NCBI RefSeq assembly: GCF_002860865.1
Contig: NZ_PKIE01000011.1
Coordinates: 1 to 37,399, forward strand
From: Streptococcus mitis
Lineage (GTDB): Bacteria > Bacillota > Bacilli > Lactobacillales > Streptococcaceae
Direction: 5' to 3'
Length of the DNA stretch: 37,399 bases
Shown: piece by piece, positions 1 through 9,067 of the stretch
Position numbering within the stretch: the stretch's first letter is position 1
Layout: every line of letters begins with the position of its first letter
Made by a program: the position numbers and the translations under genes
Notes under the pieces: model-generated
What the model was told of the DNA's origin: nothing
Database searches by the model: none
What the model saw: the letters and a program-made list of their open reading frames with translations, nothing else

Positions 1-223
1 GACAGAACATCGTACCATTAAATACCTGAATAATTTGATTGAACAAGACCATCGTCCAGTAAAGAGACGCAATAAATTCTATCGAAGTTTACGCACTGCC
101 TCACCCACGATTAAATGCATGGAAGCCATCCGAGGATTATATAAGAAAACCCGAAAAGAAGGCACTCTCTTCGGGTTTTCGGTCTGTACTGAAATCAAGG
201 TATTATTGGGAATCCCAGCTTAA
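1..223 (+). CDS. IS6-family transposase, C-terminal fragment (5' end outside window)
   Basis: The reading frame is open from the window edge to a TAA at 221-223, about 73 residues. It carries the C-terminal signature of DDE transposases of the IS6 family (IS1216/IS257/IS26 group): IEQDHRPVKRRNKFYRSL, in which the E of EQDH is the last residue of the DDE triad, followed by RTASPTIKCMEAIRG and a TLFGFSV...GIPA tail. The enzyme performs cut-and-insert transposition at short terminal repeats. The gene is on the plus strand, opposite to everything else here, and is followed by the matching terminal repeat. Several residues differ from the IS1216 version I remember (for example KCMEAIRG, LLGIPA), so I name only the family. 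Whether the 5' part is intact cannot be seen. Confidence 0.93.
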   Translation, partial: TEHRTIKYLNNLIEQDHRPVKRRNKFYRSLRTASPTIKCMEAIRGLYKKTRKEGTLFGFSVCTEIKVLLGIPA

Positions 224-245
224 ATCATAGATGCCGTAAGGGATT

Positions 246-1739
246 TTATTCTTTATTTAAAACTTTGCAACAGAACCCTTTTTTACCTGTAACAATGGCA
301 GACCCAGCCCCTAGAGTAGTCATGGAACGTCCAAGTTTCCGCTGTAGACGGTGCATGTGAGCGTGCATAAGCATACGAGGTTTTCTCATCACACGACTTC
401 CCACACTTTGAGAATCGTTACTCTGTAGAGAAAACATACTCATTAAATCGCCCAGCTTGAAGTAGATTCCTGCAAAGGTCACAATCTGTAGAAAAGCAAT
501 CAAAAAGAACGGATAACCAGCCGATAAGGTATAGAGCATGGTTGAAATACTAAATGCTGTCGTAATAATCAATGTGATTCCAGCTCGTGTCAAAATGGTA
601 TTAAAGAGCTTTGTTATGGCTCGTTTTGACATACCATCAAATGATGGAATCATGCTTAAAATAAAGCTCACAGGCAGAAACATAGCATAGATGATAAAAA
701 GTACCTGCGAGAAAATCATGATTCCTGTTAATAGGAATACAAATATGGAAATCCCAATATTGAAGACAAATAGGAAGAAGACTGTACCTAAACGGTTAAT
801 GGTCTTTGTAATGGTTAGATTGGTATTGCTTCTGTCTTCAATTTCTTCCGCAACAATTTTTTCTCTGTCTTCGCCATTGTTGGAATCTGGGCTGGTGGAG
901 AGCAGGCTTTCCACACGGTCAATACCGATACTTTCAATGTCTGAACTGTTGTATTGAAGCAGTAGCCACGGTTGCTGAACCTGTATGGAAAACAGGCTAT
1001 CTCTGATTAAGTCCACGCTGTCCTTGCCTTGACTATCGGAATGGGGCATGACAATCTTCGTGCCAAGTGATAAACTGGCATTACTGATGTCTGATGAAAA
1101 GTCATTGATTTTTTTAATGTAGTCGGGAGCGTAGGCAATAAAGGAAGCCGATAGGATAAACACCAGCACAAAATTCATAATGGCATGAATTGCCTTTGTG
1201 GTTTCTCTCTTTATCAGTCCCGTATAGGCAACATAAACCCCAAGAACCAAAATCAAGAGTAAGAGGAATCCAACATAGAAACCCTCTGTTGAAAATCCGT
1301 TTGCACTCACACCAGCTAAGGTCTGCATATTCTTACCAATGGAATCTGCTGTAGCGGAAATGAAGTCTAAGGAATAGGCTTCCTGTACTAAGTAACCTGT
1401 CGCATTGGAAACATACAAACTGATTGTCCAAATAAAATTGGTAATGGCATATAGTCCATACATGACCTGTTTTCCAATCCCGTCCGACCAGTTCCACGGA
1501 AGCCAGCCCCAGCTATTATCCACATAAAAATCCAGTTGATAGTTTTCAAGTGGGTATCGGCTGTATTCATTTGCCACATTGACCGTATCATCTACCAAGC
1601 CCGCAGCTTGAACCACCGTTCCCAGCATGGCTAAAAGAAAAATGGCAATCACAAGTGTGAAAGCCACTGTCATTGCCACTTTACCTAGACGTTTCAGCGT
1701 CCAGTTTGATTTTATTCTGTTTACTATTGATGGTTTCAC
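246..1739 (-). pseudogene. orf15: Truncated orf15-type conjugation channel membrane protein (CD3337/EF1877, VirB6-like)
   Basis: This is the polytopic membrane subunit of the Tn916 mating channel, usually about 750 residues. Here 487 residues are native; codons from base 277 downward come from the IS inverted repeat and give a foreign tail ending in FCCKVLNKE before an in-frame stop at 246-248. A hydrophobic segment near residues 20-46 ends in an AAG site and may be a signal anchor. Further hydrophobic stretches lie around 85-115, 155-175, 185-205, 320-370 and 385-430. About the last third of the family protein is lost, including the hydrophilic extracytoplasmic part. It starts 2 bases after the orf16 stop, as expected within the operon. 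A stable, functional product is unlikely, although the message could still be translated. Confidence 0.9.
260..277. repeat. Terminal inverted repeat of the IS6-family element
   Basis: AAACTTTGCAACAGAACC is the outer end of the insertion sequence. Immediately right of it the orf15 reading frame of the ICE begins. Read on the minus strand, this repeat encodes the foreign C-terminal residues FCCKVL of the truncated orf15. Confidence 0.88.
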
Positions 1740-1741
1740 AT

Positions 1742-4189
1742 TTACACCTCTTTTCGCACAGGTGGTCTGGTATCAAAGGCATGGAGCAGTTCTTCAAATA
1801 CAGGGTGGAACTGTATCACACCGACACGACCATATAAATCACTGATAAGGCATTGCCCGTTTTCCAAATCACGCAATCGCTTCTGATTGTTTTCGTCCTC
1901 TGGGTCTACACCAAAAAAGGCTAAGGTCTTTTTAATCTCGTTAAGGTCAGTGGAACGAAATGCAAATTTTAAGCCGAGGTTATTTTTCAGTTTTTCATCT
2001 AAGAGGTCGTCTGTATTTTGGGTCACGAAATATACCCCAGCGTTCATAGCACGACCAGCCCGAACCAGCTTCATAGATAGTGTTTTTCCTTGTGCTACCT
2101 GTAAAAAGCTCCATGCTTCGTCTAAATCTACAATCTTGAAAATGCTTCGGTCTGTATGGATAAAGTCTAAAGCAAAGGTACTAATGACAATCAGCATAGC
2201 AACGGATAAAAGCTCCATAGTGGTATATTCCTCAAAGGAAGTTTCCTTGTCGGGAAGTACCAAGTCCGCAACCTGTATAATGTTCAGTTGTTTTTCTAAG
2301 CTGATAGACTGCTCCACATAACCATTACTGAATAATAAATGTGCAAAGTCATAGTCTGTAAAACTTTCGATATGGTCGGCTATACTGGTACTTAGTGGCG
2401 TATTCTCAACCCGTAATTCCTCAATCACTTTCATCAACCCTCGTACTTCACTATTGGTTACTGCACGAATGGCTTTTCTAAGGATTGGGAAGCGTTCCCC
2501 ATCACGAGAGGAAATCCCCGTAAGGAATGTCAGAATATCAATAGCCAGTGATTCAGAATCTTTGGGATTTTTCATAATCACATAAGGGTCAAGTAAGCCT
2601 TTGTTTTTCTCATCAGAAGTCAGAGTGACGATATTGATTTCATGGGAAATCTCTGGCAAGGTTTCTTTCCATCTGCCACGTTCTGCTTTTGGGTCTACAA
2701 TCACTGCTTGTGCCCCATAAAGCACCGCATAATAGACGATAAGGTTATTCGCAAAGGATTTACCACCACCCAGCGAACCAACAAAAGCCGACGCTAACGC
2801 ATTGGTTACTGAACCCTTAACCCCTTGACTGGCAAGAGCAGGTTTCAGATAGACATTGCGTCCAGTATCTAAGCTGTAGCCAACATAAATCCCCTCATTT
2901 TCCCCCAGCATTTGAGTAGCACCAAAACCTAAACCAGCGAGGAAATCAGAGGTCACGTATTGAATATAATCATTCATATAACGCTTGCTGGCAGGTAAAA
3001 ATTCTTCATGTAAGCCGAGCATATCCCCAAATGGTCGTACCAGTTTTACGCTTAAATCGTCATAAAAATCTTTCACTTCATTACAACGACGTTTGAGTTC
3101 GTCAAGATCATTTGCTGATACCCTTACCACATAAGACAGCTTGTACATAGATTCCTTGCTTTGGTCTAAATTGGTTTCCAGCTCATTCACACTTTCCAGA
3201 GCTTCCGCCACATTGGAGCTGGTTTCATTATCACTTTGCCAAGCGTGGTTATCCAAGTCTTTCAGTTCTTTCTTTTTATTGCGGACAGTAGATAGGGCTT
3301 TACGATTCGCTACAATTTCCACATTCATTGACGTATCAATCGGGAATGTAAATTGCTGTTGCTGGTAGTAGAAGATTTCAGAGGACGGGAAGTCCAGTTC
3401 TCCGACAATGCTGTTAATGGTAAAGTAAGCTACATAGACGGTTTCATCTTCCTGCTGGATTTTCAAATATCGCTGTTTTTCTTCCACCAAACAGCGAGTA
3501 GGCTTAATCAAGTCATAGTATTTAATCAGCGTTTCATTATCCAGCTTTTTCTTTGATAGATGGTACTCATACTCTTCATAGGCAGTGCCTGTCTGTCCGT
3601 AAAGGTGTTCAATCAGATAGCCGAAGTCGTCCTTATCTAACCTGCGGATTTTGAAACGACGAGAGATTTTATTTTCTAAGAGCTTTTCCATCTTCTGAAA
3701 ACGCAGGATTTCATCATTACTCATACTAACAAAATCGCCCATCAGCTTATGGTTCACATCATAGACAAAATCAGACAAAGCATTTTTTGCTTCAACGGTA
3801 AGACTTTTCATAGAAAACTCCTGATCGTTGAGAAGCAACTTAAAGCCGATAAAGAAACGGTAGTTCACTTGATTTTCGCCAATCATGGATATTAAAGCGT
3901 CTGTCTGTTGGTCGATTTTGTCATAGGCAACCGCTTTGAGCTTGCCAGTGACTTCATTTTTGGAACGCTCTTGTGCAGAACGTATGCTGGATTCTGTACT
4001 GATTTGTAAAGCATGAATTTTGCCATCACGATTTTGTGCGATAAGCTGTCTGAAAGAATCATGCACTTGTATTTTCTGTTCTGGACTTAGAAATGAGTAA
4101 TTGTAAGGAACAAGCTCATAGTAAGCATAACATTCCCCGTCTTTATTCCAGACGAGATTGTTTTCAATGTATTTAATTGGATATGCCAT
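1742..4189 (-). CDS. orf16: VirB4-like conjugation ATPase (Tn916 Orf16)
   Basis: This is the cytoplasmic ATPase of the mating apparatus, of the VirB4/TraC class, which powers assembly and substrate export. The frame is open from 4240, but I choose the ATG at 4189: a GGAGTG sits 8 bases upstream, the resulting 815 residues match Tn916 Orf16, and the product then begins MAYPIKYIENN. The Walker A motif GSLGGGKSFAN lies near residue 475 and the Walker B segment IFKIVDLDEAWSF near 690. The C-terminal RecA-like half includes TQNTDDLL, typical of VirB4. The start overlaps the orf17 end by 17 bases and the stop is 2 bases from orf15, so translation is probably coupled. The gene looks intact. Confidence 0.95.
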   Translation of the reverse strand: MAYPIKYIENNLVWNKDGECYAYYELVPYNYSFLSPEQKIQVHDSFRQLIAQNRDGKIHALQISTESSIRSAQERSKNEVTGKLKAVAYDKIDQQTDALISMIGENQVNYRFFIGFKLLLNDQEFSMKSLTVEAKNALSDFVYDVNHKLMGDFVSMSNDEILRFQKMEKLLENKISRRFKIRRLDKDDFGYLIEHLYGQTGTAYEEYEYHLSKKKLDNETLIKYYDLIKPTRCLVEEKQRYLKIQQEDETVYVAYFTINSIVGELDFPSSEIFYYQQQQFTFPIDTSMNVEIVANRKALSTVRNKKKELKDLDNHAWQSDNETSSNVAEALESVNELETNLDQSKESMYKLSYVVRVSANDLDELKRRCNEVKDFYDDLSVKLVRPFGDMLGLHEEFLPASKRYMNDYIQYVTSDFLAGLGFGATQMLGENEGIYVGYSLDTGRNVYLKPALASQGVKGSVTNALASAFVGSLGGGKSFANNLIVYYAVLYGAQAVIVDPKAERGRWKETLPEISHEINIVTLTSDEKNKGLLDPYVIMKNPKDSESLAIDILTFLTGISSRDGERFPILRKAIRAVTNSEVRGLMKVIEELRVENTPLSTSIADHIESFTDYDFAHLLFSNGYVEQSISLEKQLNIIQVADLVLPDKETSFEEYTTMELLSVAMLIVISTFALDFIHTDRSIFKIVDLDEAWSFLQVAQGKTLSMKLVRAGRAMNAGVYFVTQNTDDLLDEKLKNNLGLKFAFRSTDLNEIKKTLAFFGVDPEDENNQKRLRDLENGQCLISDLYGRVGVIQFHPVFEELLHAFDTRPPVRKEV

Positions 4190-4679
4190 AAAATTCACTC
4201 CTAACTGCTGTAATGGCTTCTTGTGGCTGGTTTCTGCCAAGCGTTACTTTTTTTCCTGCATAGGTCAGCTTTGGTCGCAGTGCATAAGCAATGACAGACT
4301 TCAAAAATCCATAAGGCTTTTTACCATCAAAAGTTTTTGTAGACATAAACCATGTGAAAGCCACAGGAATCCCAAAGTATTTGAGAAATGCTCCCTCTAT
4401 CATGGAAAGAGGGGGCAAGTTGCCAAGTATCATCACTGCAAAGAGTGACACGACAAACCATGTCATTTGCGTAAAGGTTATGGGAAACGGAAGTCTAAAA
4501 TCATTGATAGAATACAGTACCTTTTCCACAGACCAGATACTGGTATAGCTTCGTATTTTCTTCATGTAATCAATCCTTTCATAAAAAATAGGGGTAGCTG
4601 ATTGAGCCACCCCGTAAAATAGAAAATCTGCCAGTAGTAATGTACCGACAGATTTAATAGACGATTTCAAAAATCCCAT
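4173..4679 (-). CDS. orf17: TcpE-like conjugal transfer membrane protein (Tn916 Orf17)
   Basis: This is a small membrane protein of the TcpE type, thought to be an integral part of the Gram-positive mating channel. The hydrophobic pair near residues 72-110 (TQMTWFVVSLFAVMILGNL and FLKYFGIPVAFTWF) is the conserved core. The longest frame gives 168 residues and overlaps ardA by 26 bases, but no good ribosome site precedes it. An internal ATG at 4565 (MKKIRSYTS) has AAAGGA 8 bases upstream and would give 130 residues, closer to the size of TcpE proteins. The extra N-terminal part (LLLADFLFYGVAQ) is hydrophobic, so the longer form cannot be excluded. It sits between ardA and orf16 as in Tn916. 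Confidence 0.85.
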   Translation of the reverse strand: MGFLKSSIKSVGTLLLADFLFYGVAQSATPIFYERIDYMKKIRSYTSIWSVEKVLYSINDFRLPFPITFTQMTWFVVSLFAVMILGNLPPLSMIEGAFLKYFGIPVAFTWFMSTKTFDGKKPYGFLKSVIAYALRPKLTYAGKKVTLGRNQPQEAITAVRSEFYGISN

Positions 4680-5151
4680 GATTGGTTGAGATAAACGTTC
4701 CTGAAAGGTCTAAATCCCGACCATAGGCTTGATAATCAATATAGTTTTGAAGACTAGCTGGTACTTCGCCTAAAGCACCCGTTTCTTCAATGTAGTAGCG
4801 TGCCACGTCATACATATCATCACAATCGGAATGAATGATAATATCCTCTTGATGTTCGCTTAGTTCTTCAATGCTTGAAAAATGAGTGAGCAGAGCAGAT
4901 AGCTCCGATTGTAATTCTTCGGGTAATTCCGATACCATTTCCCATAGTCGATTGAGTTCGCCAATGGAAGTGTATTCGTCAACCGTAAAGGGTAACTCGT
5001 AGTCATGAATGGCGTATTCCTCATATTCATCATTCAAGCCGATTTTCTCTTTGACTTCCTCAAAGTCAATGGGAAAGGTAAACCACGCACCGACCAATTC
5101 GCCCTCATTGTATTTGCCTAAATTCGCAATATAGACTTGCATATCGTCCAT
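4654..5151 (-). CDS. ardA: Antirestriction protein ArdA (Tn916 Orf18)
   Basis: ArdA mimics bent B-form DNA and blocks type I restriction enzymes, protecting the incoming single copy of the ICE after transfer. The 165-residue product is very acidic, with runs such as NDEYEEYAIHDYE and HSDCDDMYDVARYYIEETG, and has the three-part elongated ArdA layout beginning with a short N-terminal strand segment (MQVYIANLGKYNEGELVGAW). The length equals that of Tn916 Orf18. An AAAGGACGTG sits just upstream of the ATG. The gene lies between orf19 and orf17 in normal Tn916 order and appears complete. Confidence 0.95.
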   Translation of the reverse strand: MDDMQVYIANLGKYNEGELVGAWFTFPIDFEEVKEKIGLNDEYEEYAIHDYELPFTVDEYTSIGELNRLWEMVSELPEELQSELSALLTHFSSIEELSEHQEDIIIHSDCDDMYDVARYYIEETGALGEVPASLQNYIDYQAYGRDLDLSGTFISTNHGIFEIVY

Positions 5152-5267
5152 ATATTCACGTCCTTTCTTTGTAGAGATTCAAAAATCCCTACCGCACTTC
5201 GTTTGGTGTACCATTCCTTTGCGGAACATAAGAAAACCACTTATATTCCACAAAAGAACGGTTTTAT

Positions 5268-5489
5268 TTAAGCACCAATAATGCGATTGAATAGCTCTAG
5301 TAAAATGTCTTTTACTCCAGCAGCGTTGAAGACTAAGCCAACCGCAATAATCGCAATAATTAAAAAGCCAATCAGTTTGCTAAACTCACGCTTGAAGCCA
5401 AGATACAAGCCAATCACAACGATTGCTAAAAGCACCAGTGATTGAGCGTTTGATAGAAACCAGTTATAAAGGTTTTGTCCAAAATTCAT
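5268..5489 (-). CDS. orf19: Small membrane protein of the conjugation operon (Tn916 Orf19)
   Basis: The 73-residue product has two hydrophobic segments (about 12-32, AQSLVLLAIVVIGLYLGF, and 37-58, LIGFLIIAIIAVGLVFNAAG) and a short polar tail. Size and topology resemble small VirB2/VirB3-like or TcpD-like subunits of Gram-positive mating channels, but no catalytic motif can be recognised. The ATG is preceded by AGGAGAAC. The 116 bases between this gene and ardA hold only a weak AAAACC/GGTTTT stem near 5228-5262. The function is inferred from position only. Confidence 0.85.
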   Translation of the reverse strand: MNFGQNLYNWFLSNAQSLVLLAIVVIGLYLGFKREFSKLIGFLIIAIIAVGLVFNAAGVKDILLELFNRIIGA

Positions 5490-5531
5490 AAAAATGTTCT
5501 CCTCTCTATATTCAATGAATTTGTATTTGAG

Positions 5532-6737
5532 TTATTTTTTTGTTGTTATCACGTCCTGTTCTTTTACTGACTGTTGCTTCAAAATCTGCTTGTGTCGGTC
5601 TGTCAGTTTCGCATGGTCGAGAATGTCTTTTACAACCTGCGTCTGGTTGATTTCATCAAGTTTAATCGCAACCTTTAAGGTCGGGGCAACTTGATGAGAT
5701 AGCCAGTTCAGCGTCCTTTGGAAGGAGTAAGGCTCTGGTTTTGTGGTTAGTTTTAATCGTTCACGATTGTTCCCAATAAACCAAGCCCATTCTTCATTCA
5801 GTTTCCAATCAGAACGAGGTTTGGAATCGTCTTTATCTACAAAACGGATATACCGATTGATAATTTTAAAGGCGGTATGCTCTGGATTGTCATAGACGAG
5901 TAAATCACGGACTGCATAATAGGCACGCTCATTTTTCAATCGAATCTCAAAACGGTTTTTTACTTCTGCGTCTTCAATGGGAATATCATTTTTCTTGTAC
6001 TGCTCGTAGTCCTTTTCATAGATACAGAAATAAACTTCACTTTGTAATGAACCGATATAGAGGGTGTTTCCCATACATTCCTTTTCCTCTTTGCGTACCA
6101 GTTCGCCACTGCGATAGCTTTTAAAACTGCGGAAGACGGAGATACATTCTTCCTGTTGGCACTTTTCAGTGAGTACAGGGATATTCAAAATCCCTGTCTT
6201 ATCGTTAATGGCAAGGTCAAGGCGTTTCATCACACCGCCAGCCACCAAAACGTCCATAAAGAACTCATACCAGCTTCTTTGTTGTGCCAGAAGATAGCTT
6301 TCAAATTGTCTGCACCCACGACCTTTCAATTCCACCAGAACTCCTTTGTCCAGTTCATGGGAGCAAAGGACGAATATGTCGCCTAAAGCATAATGCTCTG
6401 AATAAGAATAGAAACCATAGTCCTCATGAAGAAAATAGGACAGTTTCAGTTGTAAGATGTTTTCGACCACCTGCTGTACGTCTGTTGTCGGAAAGCGAAT
6501 CCTTACATAATCAAACAGCATTTCAAGGGGAGCGTCGGGATTGAAGCGTTCCAGAGCTTCCCAAAGGGACTGCTGTAAATCCTCTGATGGCTTGACTTTT
6601 CCTGTTTCAATATCGCTTAGATACTGCCTTGTAATACCAGTCGCAACAGCTAAACGGTTTTGAGATAGTCCATAAGCCAAGCGTTTTTCTTTTAAATGCT
6701 GTAACCAAGTTTGTTCATTCAGTAAAAATCCCTCCAA
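5532..6737 (-). CDS. orf20: MobT-family relaxase (Tn916 Orf20, Rep_trans superfamily)
   Basis: This is the relaxase that nicks oriT and starts rolling-circle type transfer and replication; in Tn916 its site and strand specificity is helped by Int. A helix-turn-helix lies at residues about 19-50 (GLSQNRLAVATGITRQYLSD). The rest is the replication-initiation-factor fold, with segments MKRLDLAINDKTG near 165-180 and RFEIRLKNERA near 262, typical of RCR Rep_trans proteins. The 401-residue frame begins with TTG at 6737. A CTG five codons later (6722) lies directly behind GGAGGG and is an alternative start. The oriT region is immediately upstream. The gene is intact. Confidence 0.94.
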   Translation of the reverse strand: MEGFLLNEQTWLQHLKEKRLAYGLSQNRLAVATGITRQYLSDIETGKVKPSEDLQQSLWEALERFNPDAPLEMLFDYVRIRFPTTDVQQVVENILQLKLSYFLHEDYGFYSYSEHYALGDIFVLCSHELDKGVLVELKGRGCRQFESYLLAQQRSWYEFFMDVLVAGGVMKRLDLAINDKTGILNIPVLTEKCQQEECISVFRSFKSYRSGELVRKEEKECMGNTLYIGSLQSEVYFCIYEKDYEQYKKNDIPIEDAEVKNRFEIRLKNERAYYAVRDLLVYDNPEHTAFKIINRYIRFVDKDDSKPRSDWKLNEEWAWFIGNNRERLKLTTKPEPYSFQRTLNWLSHQVAPTLKVAIKLDEINQTQVVKDILDHAKLTDRHKQILKQQSVKEQDVITTKK

Positions 6738-6914
6738 TCAAAAAGGCGTATGTCAACTTTTAAAGCCCATTTGACATACGCTGAAATTTTGTAAATCCCT
6801 TGTAACCAAAGGATTTTCTAATGTTTTTTTGACTGTTTCCTGTCGATTTGTACCCCCCTGTTAGATACGGGGGGTTAAGTGCTGGCGTGGCTATTGCCAC
6901 ACCAGCCAGCAAGA
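6738..6914. other. oriT region of the Tn916-like ICE
   Basis: The 177 bases between orf20 and orf21 correspond to the place where Tn916 oriT lies. Two inverted repeats can be seen: a run of six C at 6853-6858 facing six G at 6869-6874 around a 10-base loop, and GCTGGCGTGGC (6881-6891) facing GCCACACCAGC (6896-6906) with one mismatch and a 4-base loop. Such hairpins beside the nick are usual for Rep_trans relaxases. I do not assign the nick base. A 61-codon frame across this stretch lacks support and is ignored. Confidence 0.75.
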
Positions 6915-8300
6915 TCAGTCCACACCTGCGACTTCCGCTTCGCACGTCGCCTGCGTGGACTGTCTGCTGTTGGATAACTTTTTAATTTCCTCCAAGAAAT
7001 CATATCCTTTTGGTACAAGGGGAGTATAAAACTCTGATATGACACTTGTTCCTACATCAACATAGCCACGACCTTTGATTCGCTTTAAGAAGAAATCCTT
7101 TTGTACGTCACTGCCAAACATCATGCCATAGCCCATTTCAGACATACGACCTAAAGCCACTCTGAAATTAAACTGATCACGGATTCCGTCGCCTAAATAT
7201 TTTGCGTCTGGACGTTGACAAGCCAGTATTAGAAAGAAGCCAGCTTGACGACCTAACATGACAATCTGTTTCAGCTTATTCATAACTGCGGTGTTTTCTT
7301 TTGTTCCCAGCATTTCCATGAAAGCGACGTATTCATCAAAGATTAAGAAGTGTGCCGGGAGACCTAAGTAAGCATAATTTTTGCCAGTCTTATAGTTCTT
7401 CATCTGCTTCATTTCCTCACTACGTTTCATCATTTCTTCATAGAATGTTTCAATGCAAGAAAGCAAGTCTTCTTTTCTATAGTAGACATTTGCCATCACA
7501 GAACCTAAGTCCGCAAGGTCAGCATTTTTCGGGTCAAGAATATACAGTTTTGAATCTGTATGAAGCAAGGCTTCAATCAGTGTCAGTATAAAGTAAGTTT
7601 TACCGCCACCTGTACCACCAGCAATCAACATATGAGGGAGCTTATCATATTCCCACCATACGTTTTTCATTAAGCGAAGTTTACCATCTTTAGCTTCTAC
7701 TTCATCAATAGAAATACGACTGGCTATGGTGTCATAGAGCAAAGTATATTCCACATAGGAATCCTTTAACTCTTTATCCGTCAGCTCACAGTACAAGCCA
7801 CTCTCTAATTTCTTTTCCAAGTGTAAGAGTTGGTCTTGATATTTTCCCAGCGTGATTTCCACCCGTATCTGTATCAAGCCATTTTTAAGTCGATAATACA
7901 TTTTAGGGAAGTAGGTTATCTTTTCCTTTGTACGACCAGCACTATCTTTAAAGAAACCCTCTGTTTTGACCTGTTCAGATTCATACCACTTGTTTTCAAG
8001 TATCATCTTTGCCAGTTTTTGACGGTGGTAAAGTTGTTTAACCGTATCATAGCGAACCCGTTTGAATACAAACGCTACCAGCAAGCAGATAAGAATTGCG
8101 ACACTGAAACTGATAATTAAATAGGGAATGTCAATCTTATCTGCTTGTGATAGGTTAAAATCCTGCCAGTTGATCTGCTGGATTGTCTTCACATGAAACA
8201 GTCCGACAACCAGCAGGAAAACAGGCAGGAGTGACGCTATCGTAAAATGAAAGACTAAATCTTTACCAGATGGGCGAATCCTTTTACCACGCTGTTTCAT
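6915..8300 (-). CDS. orf21: FtsK/SpoIIIE-type coupling ATPase (Tn916 Orf21)
   Basis: This DNA-pumping coupling protein links the relaxase-DNA complex to the mating channel. The 461-residue protein has two N-terminal membrane helices (about 15-35 and 50-75) and then an FtsK/HerA motor domain: Walker A GGTGGGKTYF near residue 230, Walker B HFLIFDEYVAF near 323, and the downstream ACQRPDAKYLGDGIRDQFN motif that is characteristic of Tn916-type TcpA/Orf21 proteins. AAAGGAG precedes the ATG by 10 bases. It follows orf22 by 28 bases. Length and motifs indicate an intact gene. Confidence 0.95.
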   Translation of the reverse strand: MKQRGKRIRPSGKDLVFHFTIASLLPVFLLVVGLFHVKTIQQINWQDFNLSQADKIDIPYLIISFSVAILICLLVAFVFKRVRYDTVKQLYHRQKLAKMILENKWYESEQVKTEGFFKDSAGRTKEKITYFPKMYYRLKNGLIQIRVEITLGKYQDQLLHLEKKLESGLYCELTDKELKDSYVEYTLLYDTIASRISIDEVEAKDGKLRLMKNVWWEYDKLPHMLIAGGTGGGKTYFILTLIEALLHTDSKLYILDPKNADLADLGSVMANVYYRKEDLLSCIETFYEEMMKRSEEMKQMKNYKTGKNYAYLGLPAHFLIFDEYVAFMEMLGTKENTAVMNKLKQIVMLGRQAGFFLILACQRPDAKYLGDGIRDQFNFRVALGRMSEMGYGMMFGSDVQKDFFLKRIKGRGYVDVGTSVISEFYTPLVPKGYDFLEEIKKLSNSRQSTQATCEAEVAGVD

Positions 8301-8328
8301 GCGAAAAAGTCTCCTTTCTACCTAGCGA

Positions 8329-8715
8329 CTATTTGTCTTGTGTCGGTTCTTTCTTTGCTTGTGGTTGAGCTTTGAATGAACTAGAATCCTTTGTCAGCAC
8401 AATATCGTCTGCCTTGATATACCAGTCAACATCTGCTCCTTGATAGGTGGCAGTAGCAACGGTGTCCGCAATGGGATTGATAAGTTCCACCCGTGCGTTA
8501 TAATCAAACTCTTTCAAAGGCACGCTGGCAGGAATACTTACTTGAATCATGCGTCCTTGTCCTTTGGATTTTAAGTCATAGGTACGTTCCTTGATTTCAT
8601 CTGAAACCGACCCGTCTTCATTTTGGATTCTCACTTCACGACGTAGAGCAGAGAATTTCAATTCTCCAAAAGTCGTGTCTTTATCTAATACAATGCCATT
8701 TGCTAATCTCATCAT
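8329..8715 (-). CDS. orf22: DUF961/YdcP-family ICE protein (Tn916 Orf22)
   Basis: This 128-residue soluble protein belongs to the YdcP/DUF961 group found in pairs at the start of Tn916 and ICEBs1 transfer operons. It is homologous in layout to orf23: both have a K/D-x-TFG-x-L motif near the N-terminus and a central VxIPAxxxxKxFxxxxRVELxNP segment. In related ICEs this gene pair has been linked to replication of the excised circle as helicase processivity factors; applying that here is inference. GAGAGG lies ahead of two adjacent ATG codons, so either of the first two methionines may be used. The tail after residue 105 is rich in K, Q and P. Confidence 0.9.
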   Translation of the reverse strand: MMRLANGIVLDKDTTFGELKFSALRREVRIQNEDGSVSDEIKERTYDLKSKGQGRMIQVSIPASVPLKEFDYNARVELINPIADTVATATYQGADVDWYIKADDIVLTKDSSSFKAQPQAKKEPTQDK

Positions 8716-8730
8716 TTTTCCTCTCTTTCT

Positions 8731-9045
8731 TTATTCTTTTATCATGTCGTCAGCATGTAAAAGGTAATTTGTAAAACCACGAGTGCCGATTTTGTAGCCC
8801 TCTGCGGTAATACGTGGATTGACTAACTTCACACGTTCCTCAAAGCCGAAATGTTTTTCGCCAGCTTCAGCAGGAAGCACCACCACAATATCATCTGCTC
8901 TTTGAACATCAGAATAGAGATTATAGCTTCTTGATAAGACAGTTAGCCGTCCGTTGATTCTTCGCTGAACGACTTTATCCTCGCCAGCAAATTCTAAATT
9001 GCCGAATGTTTTTTCCATGTTGGGAATCACAAATTTAAGTTCCAT
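8731..9045 (-). CDS. orf23: DUF961/YdcP-family ICE protein (Tn916 Orf23)
   Basis: The 104-residue paralogue of orf22 is separated from it by 15 bases. It begins MELKFVIPNMEKTFGNLEF and has the central VVLPAEAGEKHFGFEERVKLVNP segment, matching orf22 position by position. An AGAAAGGATAGG stretch lies just upstream of the ATG, shortly after the orf24 stop. It is one of the first genes of the ICE transfer operon. A role in maintaining the replicating circular form is inferred from ICEBs1 homologues. Confidence 0.9.
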   Translation of the reverse strand: MELKFVIPNMEKTFGNLEFAGEDKVVQRRINGRLTVLSRSYNLYSDVQRADDIVVVLPAEAGEKHFGFEERVKLVNPRITAEGYKIGTRGFTNYLLHADDMIKE

Positions 9046-9067
9046 ATTTTTACCTATCCTTTCTTTT

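Larger units (their letters stand above)
1..277 (+). mobile_element. Right end of an IS6-family insertion sequence
   Basis: The transposase 3' end is followed by 36 noncoding bases and then by a terminal repeat at 260-277, the inverse of GGTTCTGTTGCAAAGTTT, which matches IS1216/IS257-type ends. The other end lies left of the window. The element sits inside orf15 of the Tn916-like ICE. Because IS6 elements often form co-integrates and deletions next to themselves, the missing half of the ICE may have been moved or lost rather than simply lying beyond the IS. Confidence 0.88.

Noticed and set aside
4190..4240. Longer start for orf16 (17 extra codons)
   Set aside because: The ATG at 4189 has a proper ribosome site and gives the Tn916 length; the longer form would overlap orf17 further.
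5228..5262. Terminator between ardA and orf19
   Set aside because: The AAAACC/GGTTTT stem is short and weak, and a terminator in the middle of the transfer operon is unlikely without stronger evidence.
6760..6945. A 61-codon minus-strand frame across the oriT region
   Set aside because: It overlaps the end of orf21 and the oriT hairpins, has no recognisable motif and no clear ribosome site.
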